Positions 37,258 through 45,896 of a stretch of 64,000 bases of DNA are shown piece by piece. The notes under the pieces are model-generated. The model searched no databases, was not told the DNA's origin, and saw only the letters and a program-made list of their open reading frames with translations. The translations under genes and the position numbers were made by a program. Within the stretch, counting starts at the first letter, position 1, and every line of letters starts with the position of its first letter. The DNA is from JALHVH01 sp963773685 (GTDB taxonomy: Bacteria > Acidobacteriota > Aminicenantia > Aminicenantales > Saccharicenantaceae), in the NCBI GenBank assembly GCA_963773685.1, contig CAVZBY010000009.1, forward strand, positions 62,001-126,000. The letters run 5' to 3'.

Positions 37258-37878
37258 ACGAAGAGCCGCAGCATCTCCGGGCGAACGGCCTTTTGGCTCG
37301 CGGCCGTATCCTTGGGGGCGGCGTCGTGCGGGATCAGCCTCGCTCCTTCCCGCGATACCTGGTACACCCAGCATTACATCATCATGAGGGATTTCGAGAA
37401 GGGCCTATACGCCAAGCTCGGGCCGGAGGGGAAGGACGCTTTCCGCCGGCTGTTCTGGGCGTTCCGGGAGCCCGGTTCCAGGCTCGAGTTCGGAGCGCGC
37501 CTCCGCCGGGTCACCGCCTCCTTCCGGAGGGAGAACTCGCTCCAGCCCTGGAACACGGACAGGGGCCGGGTCTACCTTCTCAACGGGAGCCCCGTCGCCG
37601 TCGATTACGAGGACAGCGAAGCCTGGGCCGATCCCTCGCTGGCGGGGGACAATAGCCGCGAGGACATCGGGATGCGAGGGGGGGAGACGTGGACCTATGA
37701 GCATGACGCGTCCCTTGTCCTCTATTCCTTCCGGTTCCTGAAGCCCAACGAGTGGCGTCTCGTCGACAGGATGGACGGGAACTGGGACCGGGCCGGGCTC
37801 GAGGCCTGGAGCCGCAACGTGACCTTCGGGATCACCGACATCGACGCGTACAAGGCCGAGCTGGCCGCGCTGAAATAG
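37258..37878 (+). CDS. GWxTD-like domain lipoprotein, apparent ACG start
   Basis: About 206 aa. After a hydrophobic signal (TAFWLAAVSLGAASC) comes a likely lipidated cysteine. The body carries WNTDRGRVYLLNGSP (about residues 100-114), the hallmark of GWxTD-domain proteins seen in Acidobacteria-like genomes; function of the family is unknown to me. No ATG, GTG or TTG gives a sensible start: the only in-frame ATG, 37153, is inside the oxidoreductase gene. ACG at 37258 lies 4 bases after GAGGG and starts a good signal peptide, so either ACG initiates or an ATG was miscalled. It ends 5 bases from the convergent transglutaminase-like gene. Confidence 0.65.
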   Translation, partial: TKSRSISGRTAFWLAAVSLGAASCGISLAPSRDTWYTQHYIIMRDFEKGLYAKLGPEGKDAFRRLFWAFREPGSRLEFGARLRRVTASFRRENSLQPWNTDRGRVYLLNGSPVAVDYEDSEAWADPSLAGDNSREDIGMRGGETWTYEHDASLVLYSFRFLKPNEWRLVDRMDGNWDRAGLEAWSRNVTFGITDIDAYKAELAALK

Positions 37879-37883
37879 CCGGC

Positions 37884-39779
37884 TCAGGTCGGGGGGTGGA
37901 GCCGCTTGCGGAACCAGGGCCGCAGGGCTTTCATCCTTTCCGCTTGCGCCGCGGGGGTGCGCCGGCGGCCGGACGCGAGCTCGGCGCTCCCCGGGGGGGC
38001 TCCCCATCGGACCTCGATGCTGTCATTGGGGTTGTAAGCCATCTCGAAGGCCTCCCTCCGTTCCAGGACCTCGGCGAGGGAAAGCCTCTGTTCCCGCCCG
38101 TCGGACCGCGCGTACGAAATGAACAGGTCATTTGCGAGCTTGTTCGAGAGCCGTTCGAGGTCCCGTCGAACGTCGTCGAGGGCCCGGCGCTTCGGCAGTC
38201 GATAAAGGTCCGGCATGCGGACCGCCCTGTCCGGGAATTCGAGGACCGTGTCCACGGCGATGAGGAGGCGCAGGTCGCGGTTGGGCGTCGAAAAATCCTC
38301 CCAGAGACCGCCGGCCTGGAAAAGAGCGCCGGGGCTGCCCGGCATGGGGACCACGGCGCCGGGATGGGCCCTCATATATTCCTCGCCGTTGGCCACGGAT
38401 TCGACCCGGACGATGAGCTGTTCGTGGAGGGCCTTGTACAGGTCGCGGAGGGCGTTCTCGGGGTCCAGGGGCTTGGGATTGATGAGCCGCTCCATCGTAT
38501 CGTAGAACGCGCCGCTCGCCATTCCTTTCTGGGCCAGCGAAAGGTTCCCGTAGTCCGGGCTCGCCGCGATCTCCGCGTTCCGGAAGAGCCGCAGGCCGCC
38601 CCGGTCCCGGACGATCGGCCGGAACGCCTTGAATCCCGGCTCCCCGACGACCCCGGATGTTACGAACAGGAAGTTCCCCCTCCAGAAGCGCTTGACGCCC
38701 ACGGTCCCGTCGGGCTGGGCGTCGACGGCGAGCAGGGCCCCGGGACCGTCCCCCTTCTGAGGGACCCAGCGGACGAGGACGAGGGTATGTCCGTAAGGGT
38801 CCGCGAACACGACCCCGGGGCGCAGGTCGTTCCGGGTCAGGCCGACAGGATAACAGTCCGAATCGTCGTCATCGAGCCGCGTCCGGGCCGTGCCCGAATG
38901 GATCGTGTTCATGACGCTCCGGAGGAAGCCGTTGAAGGCCCGGATGGAGCCGGCCGGTCCGGGGGCCGAGGCGTTGGATATCCAGCGCCCGGTCCTCGGC
39001 GCCCCTTCGAGCGTTCCCCGATCGCACTCGTGGAAGCCGAAGGGCAGGCCCAGCTTCCAGGCAAAATAGGCCCTGAGATAAAAGGGATTGTCCGCGCAGT
39101 CGGGCTCCATGACGACCGGAGCTCTCCCGCCCGCGTCGTCCTCGCCGAGGCCGAGATGGTCGTGGAGGATGTTCCGCCCGGCGTCCCGGGTGACCTCGTG
39201 CAGGGCCGGCCACATGGACCGCTCGTCGGCGTCCCGGAAAAGGGCGTCGATCCAGGCGGCATACAGGATCTCGGCGCCCCGGTCCCAATCCCTTTCGGTC
39301 TCCCAGACCGAGGGGCTGCGGCCGGCTGGGGAACGCGGTCCGGCCGGGACCTCGACGACCTGTTGCGCCAGTTCCTCGCGGCCATCGGCGAGGATGATCG
39401 TGTACGCTCCCTCCGCTCCCAGCCGGACCTCGGCGCTCCACCAGAAGGGGGGGCCTCCGCCGGCTCGAAGCGAGCCCGCCACGATGTCCCCCGAGGGGTC
39501 GACGACGCGGATCTCCGCCTTTCGGAGGGCGCTTTCGCCCGCGGCCAGGACCCGCAGGGTCCCTCCCGCGACGGGGGACTTGGGCGATGTCAGGAAGGTG
39601 ATGACCGGCTTGGAAGCGGTCTCCTCCGAAGCGGAGCTGTCCGGTCCGGACGCCGGAGCCCCCCCCGAACAGGACCAGGAACATAGATACAGGATGGCGG
39701 CGGCCAACGCCGTTTCGGGACGGCCGAGGGCTCCAAGGCGGGGCCGGGCGGGAACCGCGGGCTTACGGGACGCTTTCAT
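37884..39779 (-). CDS. Transglutaminase-like secreted lipoprotein
   Basis: 631-aa exported protein of uncertain function. A basic start and hydrophobic segment (AALAAAILYLCSWSC) suggest a lipoprotein signal. An Ig-like beta region follows (about residues 50-150). The core resembles a transglutaminase or NlpC-type Cys-His site: EPDCADNPFYLRAYFAWKLGLPFGF near residue 230, then PYGHTLVLVRWV near 335, with Asp in LLAVDAQPDG as a possible third residue. The C-terminal 200 residues are helical and unrecognised. Start ATG 39779 lies nine bases from the -10 box, so it is nearly leaderless. It converges with the GWxTD gene. Confidence 0.65.
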   Translation of the reverse strand: MKASRKPAVPARPRLGALGRPETALAAAILYLCSWSCSGGAPASGPDSSASEETASKPVITFLTSPKSPVAGGTLRVLAAGESALRKAEIRVVDPSGDIVAGSLRAGGGPPFWWSAEVRLGAEGAYTIILADGREELAQQVVEVPAGPRSPAGRSPSVWETERDWDRGAEILYAAWIDALFRDADERSMWPALHEVTRDAGRNILHDHLGLGEDDAGGRAPVVMEPDCADNPFYLRAYFAWKLGLPFGFHECDRGTLEGAPRTGRWISNASAPGPAGSIRAFNGFLRSVMNTIHSGTARTRLDDDDSDCYPVGLTRNDLRPGVVFADPYGHTLVLVRWVPQKGDGPGALLAVDAQPDGTVGVKRFWRGNFLFVTSGVVGEPGFKAFRPIVRDRGGLRLFRNAEIAASPDYGNLSLAQKGMASGAFYDTMERLINPKPLDPENALRDLYKALHEQLIVRVESVANGEEYMRAHPGAVVPMPGSPGALFQAGGLWEDFSTPNRDLRLLIAVDTVLEFPDRAVRMPDLYRLPKRRALDDVRRDLERLSNKLANDLFISYARSDGREQRLSLAEVLERREAFEMAYNPNDSIEVRWGAPPGSAELASGRRRTPAAQAERMKALRPWFRKRLHPPT

Positions 39780-39788
39780 GATAGGGTT

Positions 39789-39817
39789 ATTGTACGCCCG
39801 CGGTAAGGCGATTTCCA
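39789..39817 (-). promoter_or_regulatory. Promoter giving a near-leaderless mRNA
   Basis: Minus-strand TGGAAA (39812-39817), 17-base spacer, TACAAT (39789-39794), nine bases before ATG 39779. The predicted leader is about 3 nucleotides and has no ribosome binding site. Confidence 0.5.
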
Positions 39818-39845
39818 CGTTCGGATCGTCCCGCGCTTCGCGCGG

Positions 39846-42008
39846 TCAATCCAGAGGCTCCAGCTTGGCCACACCGAGGTCCATCGTCAGGCGGGCGCCG
39901 CTCTCGAAACAGACGACGGCCCGGCCGGCCGGGCCCTCGGCTATGATCTTCTCGATCCTTCCGGGACCGATGGCCGGATGGCGGACGCGCTGACCGGGCC
40001 GGAAGGGAGCGGTCCCTTCGCCCGGTCTCCCGGACGAGATCTCCGGATGGGGCCCCGTTTCCGTCTCCCTTCCGTCCGAAAAGCCGTTCGTGAGGAACGG
40101 GGCGATGACGGTTTCCAGGCCGTCCAATCCCCTGAGGAACGGGGACATGGCGGCCTGCCGGGGCCCGCCCCAGACCGTCCGGGTTTGGGCGTGGCTGAGG
40201 GCCAGGTGGCTCTCGGCCCGTGTGATGCCGACGAAAAGGAGGCGCCTCTCTTCTTCGATGTCCCGGCCGGCCTCGCCCGCCTTGAAATGCGGGAGGATGC
40301 CGCTCTCGACCCCGATGATCATGACGGCCGCGAACTCCAGGCCCTTGGCCGTGTGCAGGGTCATCAAGGAGACGGCGCCCGACCCGTCGCGATAACCGTC
40401 CGCGTCGCTGATGAGGGCCGCCTGCTGGAGATAGCCGGTCAGGCCTCCCGCCGCGGCCTCGCCTTGGTCGAAATCGACGGCTGAATGAACGAGCTCCTGG
40501 ATGTTCTCGACGGCGTCCGTGTCGTCCTCGGCCTCCTGGGCCTTGTGGAGACCGGTCCGCTCGTAGACCGCCCTCATGATCTCGGCCACGGGGCGGTCCA
40601 GCCGCGCCCTCAGCTCCTCGATCATCCGGACGAACTCCCCGATCCGGGGCACCGCCGCCGGCGGAACGCCCGGGGCGTCGGCCGGGTTTCGGAGGACCGA
40701 CCAGAGGTCCCGTCCGGCGGCCCGGCCGCGGGCGATGAGCCGGCGGACGGTCGTGTCGCCGATCCCCCGGGCCGGCCGGTTGACGATACGGGCGAGCGAG
40801 ACGTCGTCGGCCGGATTGACCAGGAGGCGGAGGTAGGCCATCATGTCCTTGACCTCCCGCCGCTCGAAGAACTCGACGCCCTTGACGATCTGGTAGGGGA
40901 TACAGGCCTTGATGAGCTCCTCTTCGACCAGCCGGCTCATGGCGTTGACGCGGTAGAAGACGGCGATCCGGCCGTAATCGAGCCCTCGCCCCTCGTGCAT
41001 CCATCGGACCCAGGCGGCCACGCCCCGCGCCTCCTCGTATTCGTCGGCGAACCGGTAGAGCCGGGGAAGGCTCCCGCCGGGCTTCCGGGGGATGAGGCGC
41101 TTCTCCTTGCGCCGGACGTTCGAGCGGATGAGGTCGTCGGCCAGCCTGAGGACCTGAGGCGTCGAGCGGAAGTTCTCCTCCAGCCGGACCACGGGCGCTC
41201 CCGGAAAATCCTTCTCGAAGGCCAGGATGATCCCGATGTCGGCGCCGCGCCAGCCGTAGATGGACTGGTCGGGGTCGCCGGTGACGAACAGGTTGTCGTG
41301 GCCCCGGGCCAGGGCGCGGGCGATCCGGTACTGGCACTGATTCGTATCCTGGTATTCGTCGACGAGGATGAACCGGTAGCGGCGTCCGAGCCGCTCGCGG
41401 AGCTCCGGGTCGTCCTGGAGAAGGCGGGCCGTGCGTGTCAGCAGGTCATCGAAGTCCAGGGCCCCGGCGGCGGCGAGCCGTTTCTCGTAAGCCGCATATA
41501 CCTCGGCGAAGAAGCCGGGCGGAAGGCCGGGAGCGAAATCCGCGGGGACCTTGTCGGGGCCGAGCATGAGGTTCTTCAGGAACCCGATCTGCCGGAGGAT
41601 CCGGACGGGGGGATATTCCTTGGGATCGATGTCCCGCCCTTTGAGGACCTCGTTGAGGACCGTCTTCTGGTCGGCCTGGTCGTAGATGCTGAACCCCTCC
41701 GGCAGGCCGGCCCGGCCCGCGAATTCCCGGAGGAGACGGGCGCAGAGGCTGTGGAACGTGCAGAGGACCGCCCCGCGAGGGATCTTCATGGCCTCGAGGC
41801 GCGTCCGCATTTCCTCGGCCGCCTTGTTGGTGAAGGTCAGGGCCAGGATGCTCGCCGGGGCGGCGCCGCGGGAGATGAGCCGGGCGATCCGGTGCGTGAT
41901 GACGCGCGTCTTCCCGGAGCCGGGGCCGGCCAGCACGAGCATCGGGCCGGTCTCATGCGAAGCGGCGGTCTTCTGGCGTTCGGTCAGGCCGGACAGGACA
42001 TCGGGTTC
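39846..42008 (-). CDS. pcrA: UvrD/PcrA-family ATP-dependent DNA helicase
   Basis: 720-aa superfamily-1 3'-5' helicase for nucleotide excision repair and replication fork maintenance. The Q-motif region is LTERQKTAA and Walker A is AGPGSGKTRVI. Further motifs are LTFTNKAAEEM (Ia), VDEYQDTNQCQY (II), GDPDQSIYGWRGAD (III), EENFRST (IV), MTLHTAKGLEF (V) and RLLFVGITRAE (VI). The C-terminal end has a small beta domain (RPGQRVRHPAIGPGRIEKI) as in PcrA/UvrD. TTG 42008 was chosen because GAGGAG lies just upstream; the frame's earlier TTG at 42077 overlaps the -35 box. It is divergent from gatE. Confidence 0.92.
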   Translation of the reverse strand, partial: EPDVLSGLTERQKTAASHETGPMLVLAGPGSGKTRVITHRIARLISRGAAPASILALTFTNKAAEEMRTRLEAMKIPRGAVLCTFHSLCARLLREFAGRAGLPEGFSIYDQADQKTVLNEVLKGRDIDPKEYPPVRILRQIGFLKNLMLGPDKVPADFAPGLPPGFFAEVYAAYEKRLAAAGALDFDDLLTRTARLLQDDPELRERLGRRYRFILVDEYQDTNQCQYRIARALARGHDNLFVTGDPDQSIYGWRGADIGIILAFEKDFPGAPVVRLEENFRSTPQVLRLADDLIRSNVRRKEKRLIPRKPGGSLPRLYRFADEYEEARGVAAWVRWMHEGRGLDYGRIAVFYRVNAMSRLVEEELIKACIPYQIVKGVEFFERREVKDMMAYLRLLVNPADDVSLARIVNRPARGIGDTTVRRLIARGRAAGRDLWSVLRNPADAPGVPPAAVPRIGEFVRMIEELRARLDRPVAEIMRAVYERTGLHKAQEAEDDTDAVENIQELVHSAVDFDQGEAAAGGLTGYLQQAALISDADGYRDGSGAVSLMTLHTAKGLEFAAVMIIGVESGILPHFKAGEAGRDIEEERRLLFVGITRAESHLALSHAQTRTVWGGPRQAAMSPFLRGLDGLETVIAPFLTNGFSDGRETETGPHPEISSGRPGEGTAPFRPGQRVRHPAIGPGRIEKIIAEGPAGRAVVCFESGARLTMDLGVAKLEPLD

Positions 42009-42048
42009 CAAGGCGTCTCCTCGAGCGGCGCGCGGGCGCCAGCGGGAT

Positions 42049-42077
42049 ACCTTACTCTGAATCGACGTTCCTGGCAA
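42049..42077 (-). promoter_or_regulatory. Promoter of the helicase gene
   Basis: Minus-strand TTGCCA (42072-42077), 17-base spacer, TAAGGT (42049-42054), 40 bases before TTG 42008. Confidence 0.55.
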
Positions 42078-42106
42078 CCGGTTCGTCTCATCGTCCGGCG
42101 CCCGAT

Positions 42107-42135
42107 TTGACAGGCCGCGTCCTTTATGTCATAAA
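42107..42135 (+). promoter_or_regulatory. Promoter of the gatE-gatD operon
   Basis: TTGACA (42107-42112), 17-base spacer, CATAAA (42130-42135). It rules out the TTG at 42107 as a start codon and leaves ATG 42203 as the best start, with a leader of about 60 bases. Confidence 0.55.
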
Positions 42136-42202
42136 AGATTTTCGACCACGGACGGGAGAGTTCGTCATCGCCCACGACTTCATATTCAAGCCCTTCGAGG
42201 AC

Positions 42203-44095
42203 ATGACCCCCGGGGACTATGCGGCCGTCGGGTTCCGGTCCGGCCTCGAGATCCACCAGCAGCTCCTGACGGCGAAGAAGCTGTTCTGCCGCTGTCCGGC
42301 CGGCCGGTACAGCCCGAAGTTCGACGCCGAGATCCTCCGTCATATGAGGCCGACCCTTTCCGAGCTCGGCGAATACGACGGCACGGCCCTCATGGAGTTC
42401 AAGACCCGCAAGGAGATCATCTACAGGATCAACCGGGAGACCGTCTGCACCTACGAGATGGACGACACCCCGCCCTTCATGATCGACGAGGAGGCGCTGG
42501 ATATCGCCCTCGAGGTCGGCCTGCTCTACGACTGCAAGATGATCGACGAGCTCCACATCGCCCGCAAGCAATACCTGGACGGGAGCATCCCGACGGGGTT
42601 CCAGAGGACGACGATCGTCGGCGTCGACGGTAAGATCCCCTATAGGGGTCGGGATATCCGGATCGTCCAGCTCGGCCTCGAGGAGGACGCCTGCCGCGAG
42701 GTCAGCGATATCGGCCACCGCCGCGTTTACCTCACGGACAGGCTGGGCATGCCGCTCATCGAGACGGTCACCGGCCCGGACATGAGGACCCCTTATGAGG
42801 TCGCCGACGTCGCCCAGATCCTCCGGCGTCTCGTCCGGAGCACGGGGCGCATGCGGACCGGGATCGGGGCCGCCCGGGAGGACGTCAACGTCAGCGTCGA
42901 GGGCGGGACGCGCGTCGAGATCAAGGGCGTGCCCCGGATCCCGAGGATCCCGCGCCTCACCTACAACGAAGCGATGCGCCAGTGGAACCTCCTCCGCCTG
43001 AAGGATGAGCTGGCCCGCCGCGGCATCGTCACGGACCATTTCGCCGCTTCGGTCGAGGAGGTCACCAAGGTCGTGCGGCGGACGCTCTATCAGCCCCTCC
43101 AGTCGGCCGTCGGCGGGGGGATGACGGCCTTCGGCGTCCGGCTCGCCGGATTCAAAGGACTCCTTCGCTGGCAGACCCAGACCGATACGTATTTCTCGCG
43201 GGAGATCTCGGACCGCGTCCGGGTCATCGCCTGCCTGACGGTCCTTCCGAACATCGCCCATTCCGACAGCCCGGGCGAAACCCTGGCCAGCGCCGAATGG
43301 ACGGCCGTCCGGAAGGCGCTGGGCGCCGGGCCGAACGACGCGGTGGTCGTCGTGTGGGGCCCGGAAGCCGACGCGAAGCTCGGCGCGCAGGAGGTCATCG
43401 CCCGCGCCCGGGAAGCGACCATCGGCGTCCCCTCGGAGACGCGCCAGGCCCTCGGCGACGGCACGAACGGATTCGAGCGCATTCTTCCCGGGCCGGACCG
43501 GATGTATCCCGACACGGACCTCCCGCCCAAGCGCATCCTGCCGGAGCGGCTGGACCGCCTCCGCGCGTCCCTGCCGGCGCGGATCCTGGCGCGGGAAAGC
43601 CGCTATCGGGAGATGGGGGTCCCCGCGGACCTCGTCGAGCGCTTGGCTTCGTCTCCTTTCGCGCCCCTGTTCGAGCGGGCGGTCGGGGAATGGAGCCTGA
43701 AGCCCGCCCTGGCGGCCGTCGTCCTCGTCCAGTATCCCCGACGGCTGAAAAAGCGCGGGCTCCCGGCCGACCGGATCGACGGCGCCGCTCTGGAAGCCGT
43801 TCTTCGGGCCATCGGCGAGAGGCGCCTTTACAAGGAGGGCGTCCTTCCTCTGCTCGAACGGCTCTTATCGGAGGGCGGAACGGTCGCCGAAGCGCTTCCC
43901 CCCGCGACGGATCCGGCGGGAGTCGCGGCCGGCGTCCGGAGCGCGGCAGAGGCCGTGAAGGGGCTGAGATTCCGCAGGGAGCCGGCCCGCGCCCTCAAGG
44001 CGATGGGCTTCCTCATGGCGTCCCTGAGGGGGAGGGCCGACGGGGCGGACCTCGCCGCGCGGCTCTCCGGCGCCCTCGAAGGAGCCGCGGAATGA
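42203..44095 (+). CDS. gatE: Archaeal-type Glu-tRNA(Gln) amidotransferase subunit E
   Basis: 630-aa tRNA-binding kinase-like subunit that activates Glu on tRNA(Gln) before amide transfer. The GatB/GatE signature GLEIHQQL lies at residues 14-21, followed by KLFCRCP. The conserved segments YEMDDTPPFMIDEEALDIAL, RKQYLDGSIPTGFQRTTIVG and EDVNVSVEGGTRVEIKG follow. An insertion between about 255 and 370 fits the GAD domain that distinguishes GatE from bacterial GatB. Length matches archaeal GatE (about 620 aa) and exceeds GatB (about 480). The start is uncertain: ATG 42203 has GAGG only two bases away. It overlaps gatD by four bases. In archaea GatDE is the dedicated Gln-tRNA enzyme; in a bacterium this suggests lateral transfer. 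Confidence 0.88.
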   Translation: MTPGDYAAVGFRSGLEIHQQLLTAKKLFCRCPAGRYSPKFDAEILRHMRPTLSELGEYDGTALMEFKTRKEIIYRINRETVCTYEMDDTPPFMIDEEALDIALEVGLLYDCKMIDELHIARKQYLDGSIPTGFQRTTIVGVDGKIPYRGRDIRIVQLGLEEDACREVSDIGHRRVYLTDRLGMPLIETVTGPDMRTPYEVADVAQILRRLVRSTGRMRTGIGAAREDVNVSVEGGTRVEIKGVPRIPRIPRLTYNEAMRQWNLLRLKDELARRGIVTDHFAASVEEVTKVVRRTLYQPLQSAVGGGMTAFGVRLAGFKGLLRWQTQTDTYFSREISDRVRVIACLTVLPNIAHSDSPGETLASAEWTAVRKALGAGPNDAVVVVWGPEADAKLGAQEVIARAREATIGVPSETRQALGDGTNGFERILPGPDRMYPDTDLPPKRILPERLDRLRASLPARILARESRYREMGVPADLVERLASSPFAPLFERAVGEWSLKPALAAVVLVQYPRRLKKRGLPADRIDGAALEAVLRAIGERRLYKEGVLPLLERLLSEGGTVAEALPPATDPAGVAAGVRSAAEAVKGLRFRREPARALKAMGFLMASLRGRADGADLAARLSGALEGAAE

Positions 44096-45510
44096 CGGAC
44101 GGAGACCTCTACAAAGGCTATAAGGGGAGGGCCCTGGAGGTCCTGAAGAGCTTCCAGGCGCAGGTCTGGAGCGACGCCCGCATCACGACCTACCAGGGGG
44201 AGTTCACCGGCATCATTCTGCCGCGCTCGGAGACGGCCGACCCCCTTCACGTCGTCATCAAGCTCCGCTCCGGATACAACGTCGGCATCGCGGCCGACGG
44301 GATCCGGGCCGTCGAGATCCTCGGCCGGAAAGAGGCCCACTACAAGATCCCGGAAAAGGAATTCCCCTACGACCCCGGGAAGCCCAGGGTCAAGCTCCTC
44401 GGGACCGGCGGGACGATCGCGAGCCGCCTGGATTACCGGACGGGCGCCGTCATCCCGGCCTTCTCGCCGGGAGAGCTGTACGGCTCCGTGCCGGAGCTGG
44501 CCGACATCTGCAACCTCGAGACCGAGAAGCTCTTCGGCGTCTTCAGCGAGAACATGGGGCCGGAGCAATACATCGCGACCGCCAAGGCCATCGGCCGCGA
44601 GATCGAGAAGGGCGTCCAGGGCATCGTCATCGGCCACGGAACGGACACGATGCACCACACCGCGGCCATCCTGTCCTTCATGGTCCAGGACCCGCCGGTC
44701 CCCATCATCATGGTCGGCTCCCAGCGCTCTTCGGACAGGCCCTCGTCGGACGCCGCCCTCAACCTCATGCACAGCGTCAAGGCCGCGGCCGAGAGCGATA
44801 TCGCCGAGGTCATGATCTGCATGTTCGGACCGACGTCGGACACCTACGGCCTCCTCCACCGGGGGACGCGCGTCCGCAAGATGCATTCGAGCTATCGGTC
44901 CACGTTCCGGACGATCGGGGACATCCCCATCGCCATGGTCAGCCGGGAGAAGATCACGCCCCTCCGCCAGGACTACAAGCGCCGGCGGGACGATAGGTCC
45001 GTCGTCATCAATACGGCCTTCGAGGAAAAGGTCAGTATCGTCTATTACTACCCGAACATGAAGCCGGACATCATCGACTCCCTCATCGACAACGGCTACC
45101 GGGGGATCGTCATCGCCGGGACGGGCCTCGGCCACGTCAACAAGCCCCTCTACCCGGCCCTCCAGCGGGCCCGGGACAAGGGCATCTCCGTCTTCATGAC
45201 GGTCCAGACCCTCTGGGGCTACGTCCAGATGTACGTCTATGACACCGGCCGGGACATGATGGAGCTCGGCGTCATCCCGGCGGCCAACATGCTCCCCGAA
45301 GTGGCTTACGTCAAGCTCGCCTGGGCCCTCGGCCAAACCTCGGACTACGAAGAGGTCAAGAGGATCATGCTGACCCCCGTGGCCGGGGAGATCACCGAGC
45401 GCGAGCCCTCCAACGGCTACCTCATCTTCCAGGGCGGCATCCAGCAGATCAAACAACAGGAAGCTGGTTCACGATGGATTTCTTTGATAGCGGACCCGGC
45501 CGGAAGATAA
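44092..45510 (+). CDS. gatD: Archaeal-type Glu-tRNA(Gln) amidotransferase subunit D
   Basis: 472-aa glutaminase/asparaginase-fold subunit that supplies ammonia to GatE. An N-terminal SH3-like domain (about residues 1-90, with QGEFTGIILPRSE) is the feature separating GatD from plain asparaginases. Catalytic motifs are LGTGGTIAS (103-111) and IVIGHGTDTMHHTA, followed by VGSQRSSDRPSSDAALNL. ATG 44092 overlaps the gatE stop, with GGAG seven bases upstream. The C-terminal tail after QGGIQQIKQQ is longer than expected and runs into the start of a decayed small gene, so the native stop may have been lost. Confidence 0.9.
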   Translation: MTDGDLYKGYKGRALEVLKSFQAQVWSDARITTYQGEFTGIILPRSETADPLHVVIKLRSGYNVGIAADGIRAVEILGRKEAHYKIPEKEFPYDPGKPRVKLLGTGGTIASRLDYRTGAVIPAFSPGELYGSVPELADICNLETEKLFGVFSENMGPEQYIATAKAIGREIEKGVQGIVIGHGTDTMHHTAAILSFMVQDPPVPIIMVGSQRSSDRPSSDAALNLMHSVKAAAESDIAEVMICMFGPTSDTYGLLHRGTRVRKMHSSYRSTFRTIGDIPIAMVSREKITPLRQDYKRRRDDRSVVINTAFEEKVSIVYYYPNMKPDIIDSLIDNGYRGIVIAGTGLGHVNKPLYPALQRARDKGISVFMTVQTLWGYVQMYVYDTGRDMMELGVIPAANMLPEVAYVKLAWALGQTSDYEEVKRIMLTPVAGEITEREPSNGYLIFQGGIQQIKQQEAGSRWISLIADPAGR

Positions 45511-45754
45511 GCGCGGTTGTACTTTATGATTGGTTTACTGGAGGAGCGGGGAAGCAGGTTCTATTGAATCCAGAGGCAATTCATCCCCTTGCTGAATCTG
45601 CAAGGGCAATCTTTTCTTGCAAGAGGTAGGCTTCTTGTCCTGAATACAATTAATATTATCGGAGAGGCGCGTCTCACCCAAAAAAATGCTAAAAACTATT
45701 CCCCAGGGCGGCATTCCCGAGGTCGAGGAGTTCATTTCCAAGTACCGGAAGTGA
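45474..45754 (+). pseudogene. Decayed small gene after gatD
   Basis: Three consecutive pieces in different frames read like one small protein. ATG 45474 opens 51 codons to TAG 45627, ending in LLNPEAIHPLAESARAIFSCKR. The frame from about 45630 gives RLLVLNTINIIGEARLTQKNAK, and the frame from about 45686 gives TIPQGGIPEVEEFISKYRK to TGA 45752. The region is more AT-rich than its neighbours. I do not recognise the family; a small regulatory or antitoxin-like protein of about 90 aa is possible. It accounts for most of the 386-bp gap 45511-45896; the rest is the promoter of the next gene. Confidence 0.4.
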
Positions 45755-45775
45755 GGGGGCGCCCGTCCTTGTTTC

Positions 45776-45804
45776 TTGACAGCCCGCCTGCCTGGGCGTA
45801 CCAT
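45776..45804 (+). promoter_or_regulatory. Promoter of nitronate-monooxygenase-like gene
   Basis: TTGACA (45776-45781), 17-base spacer, TACCAT (45799-45804), giving a leader of about 86 bases to ATG 45897. Confidence 0.5.
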
Positions 45805-45896
45805 CGATAATGACCGCCACCGGAAACGTGAGCCTCCGTCATAATCCTCTGGCTTGAATCGAGGCCTCGGCTCGTATTCCCGTTTTGGAGTCGCTG

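Noticed and set aside
42107..42202. TTG start giving a longer GatE
   Set aside because: The TTG is the first half of a TTGACA -35 box, and the extra residues do not match the family N terminus.
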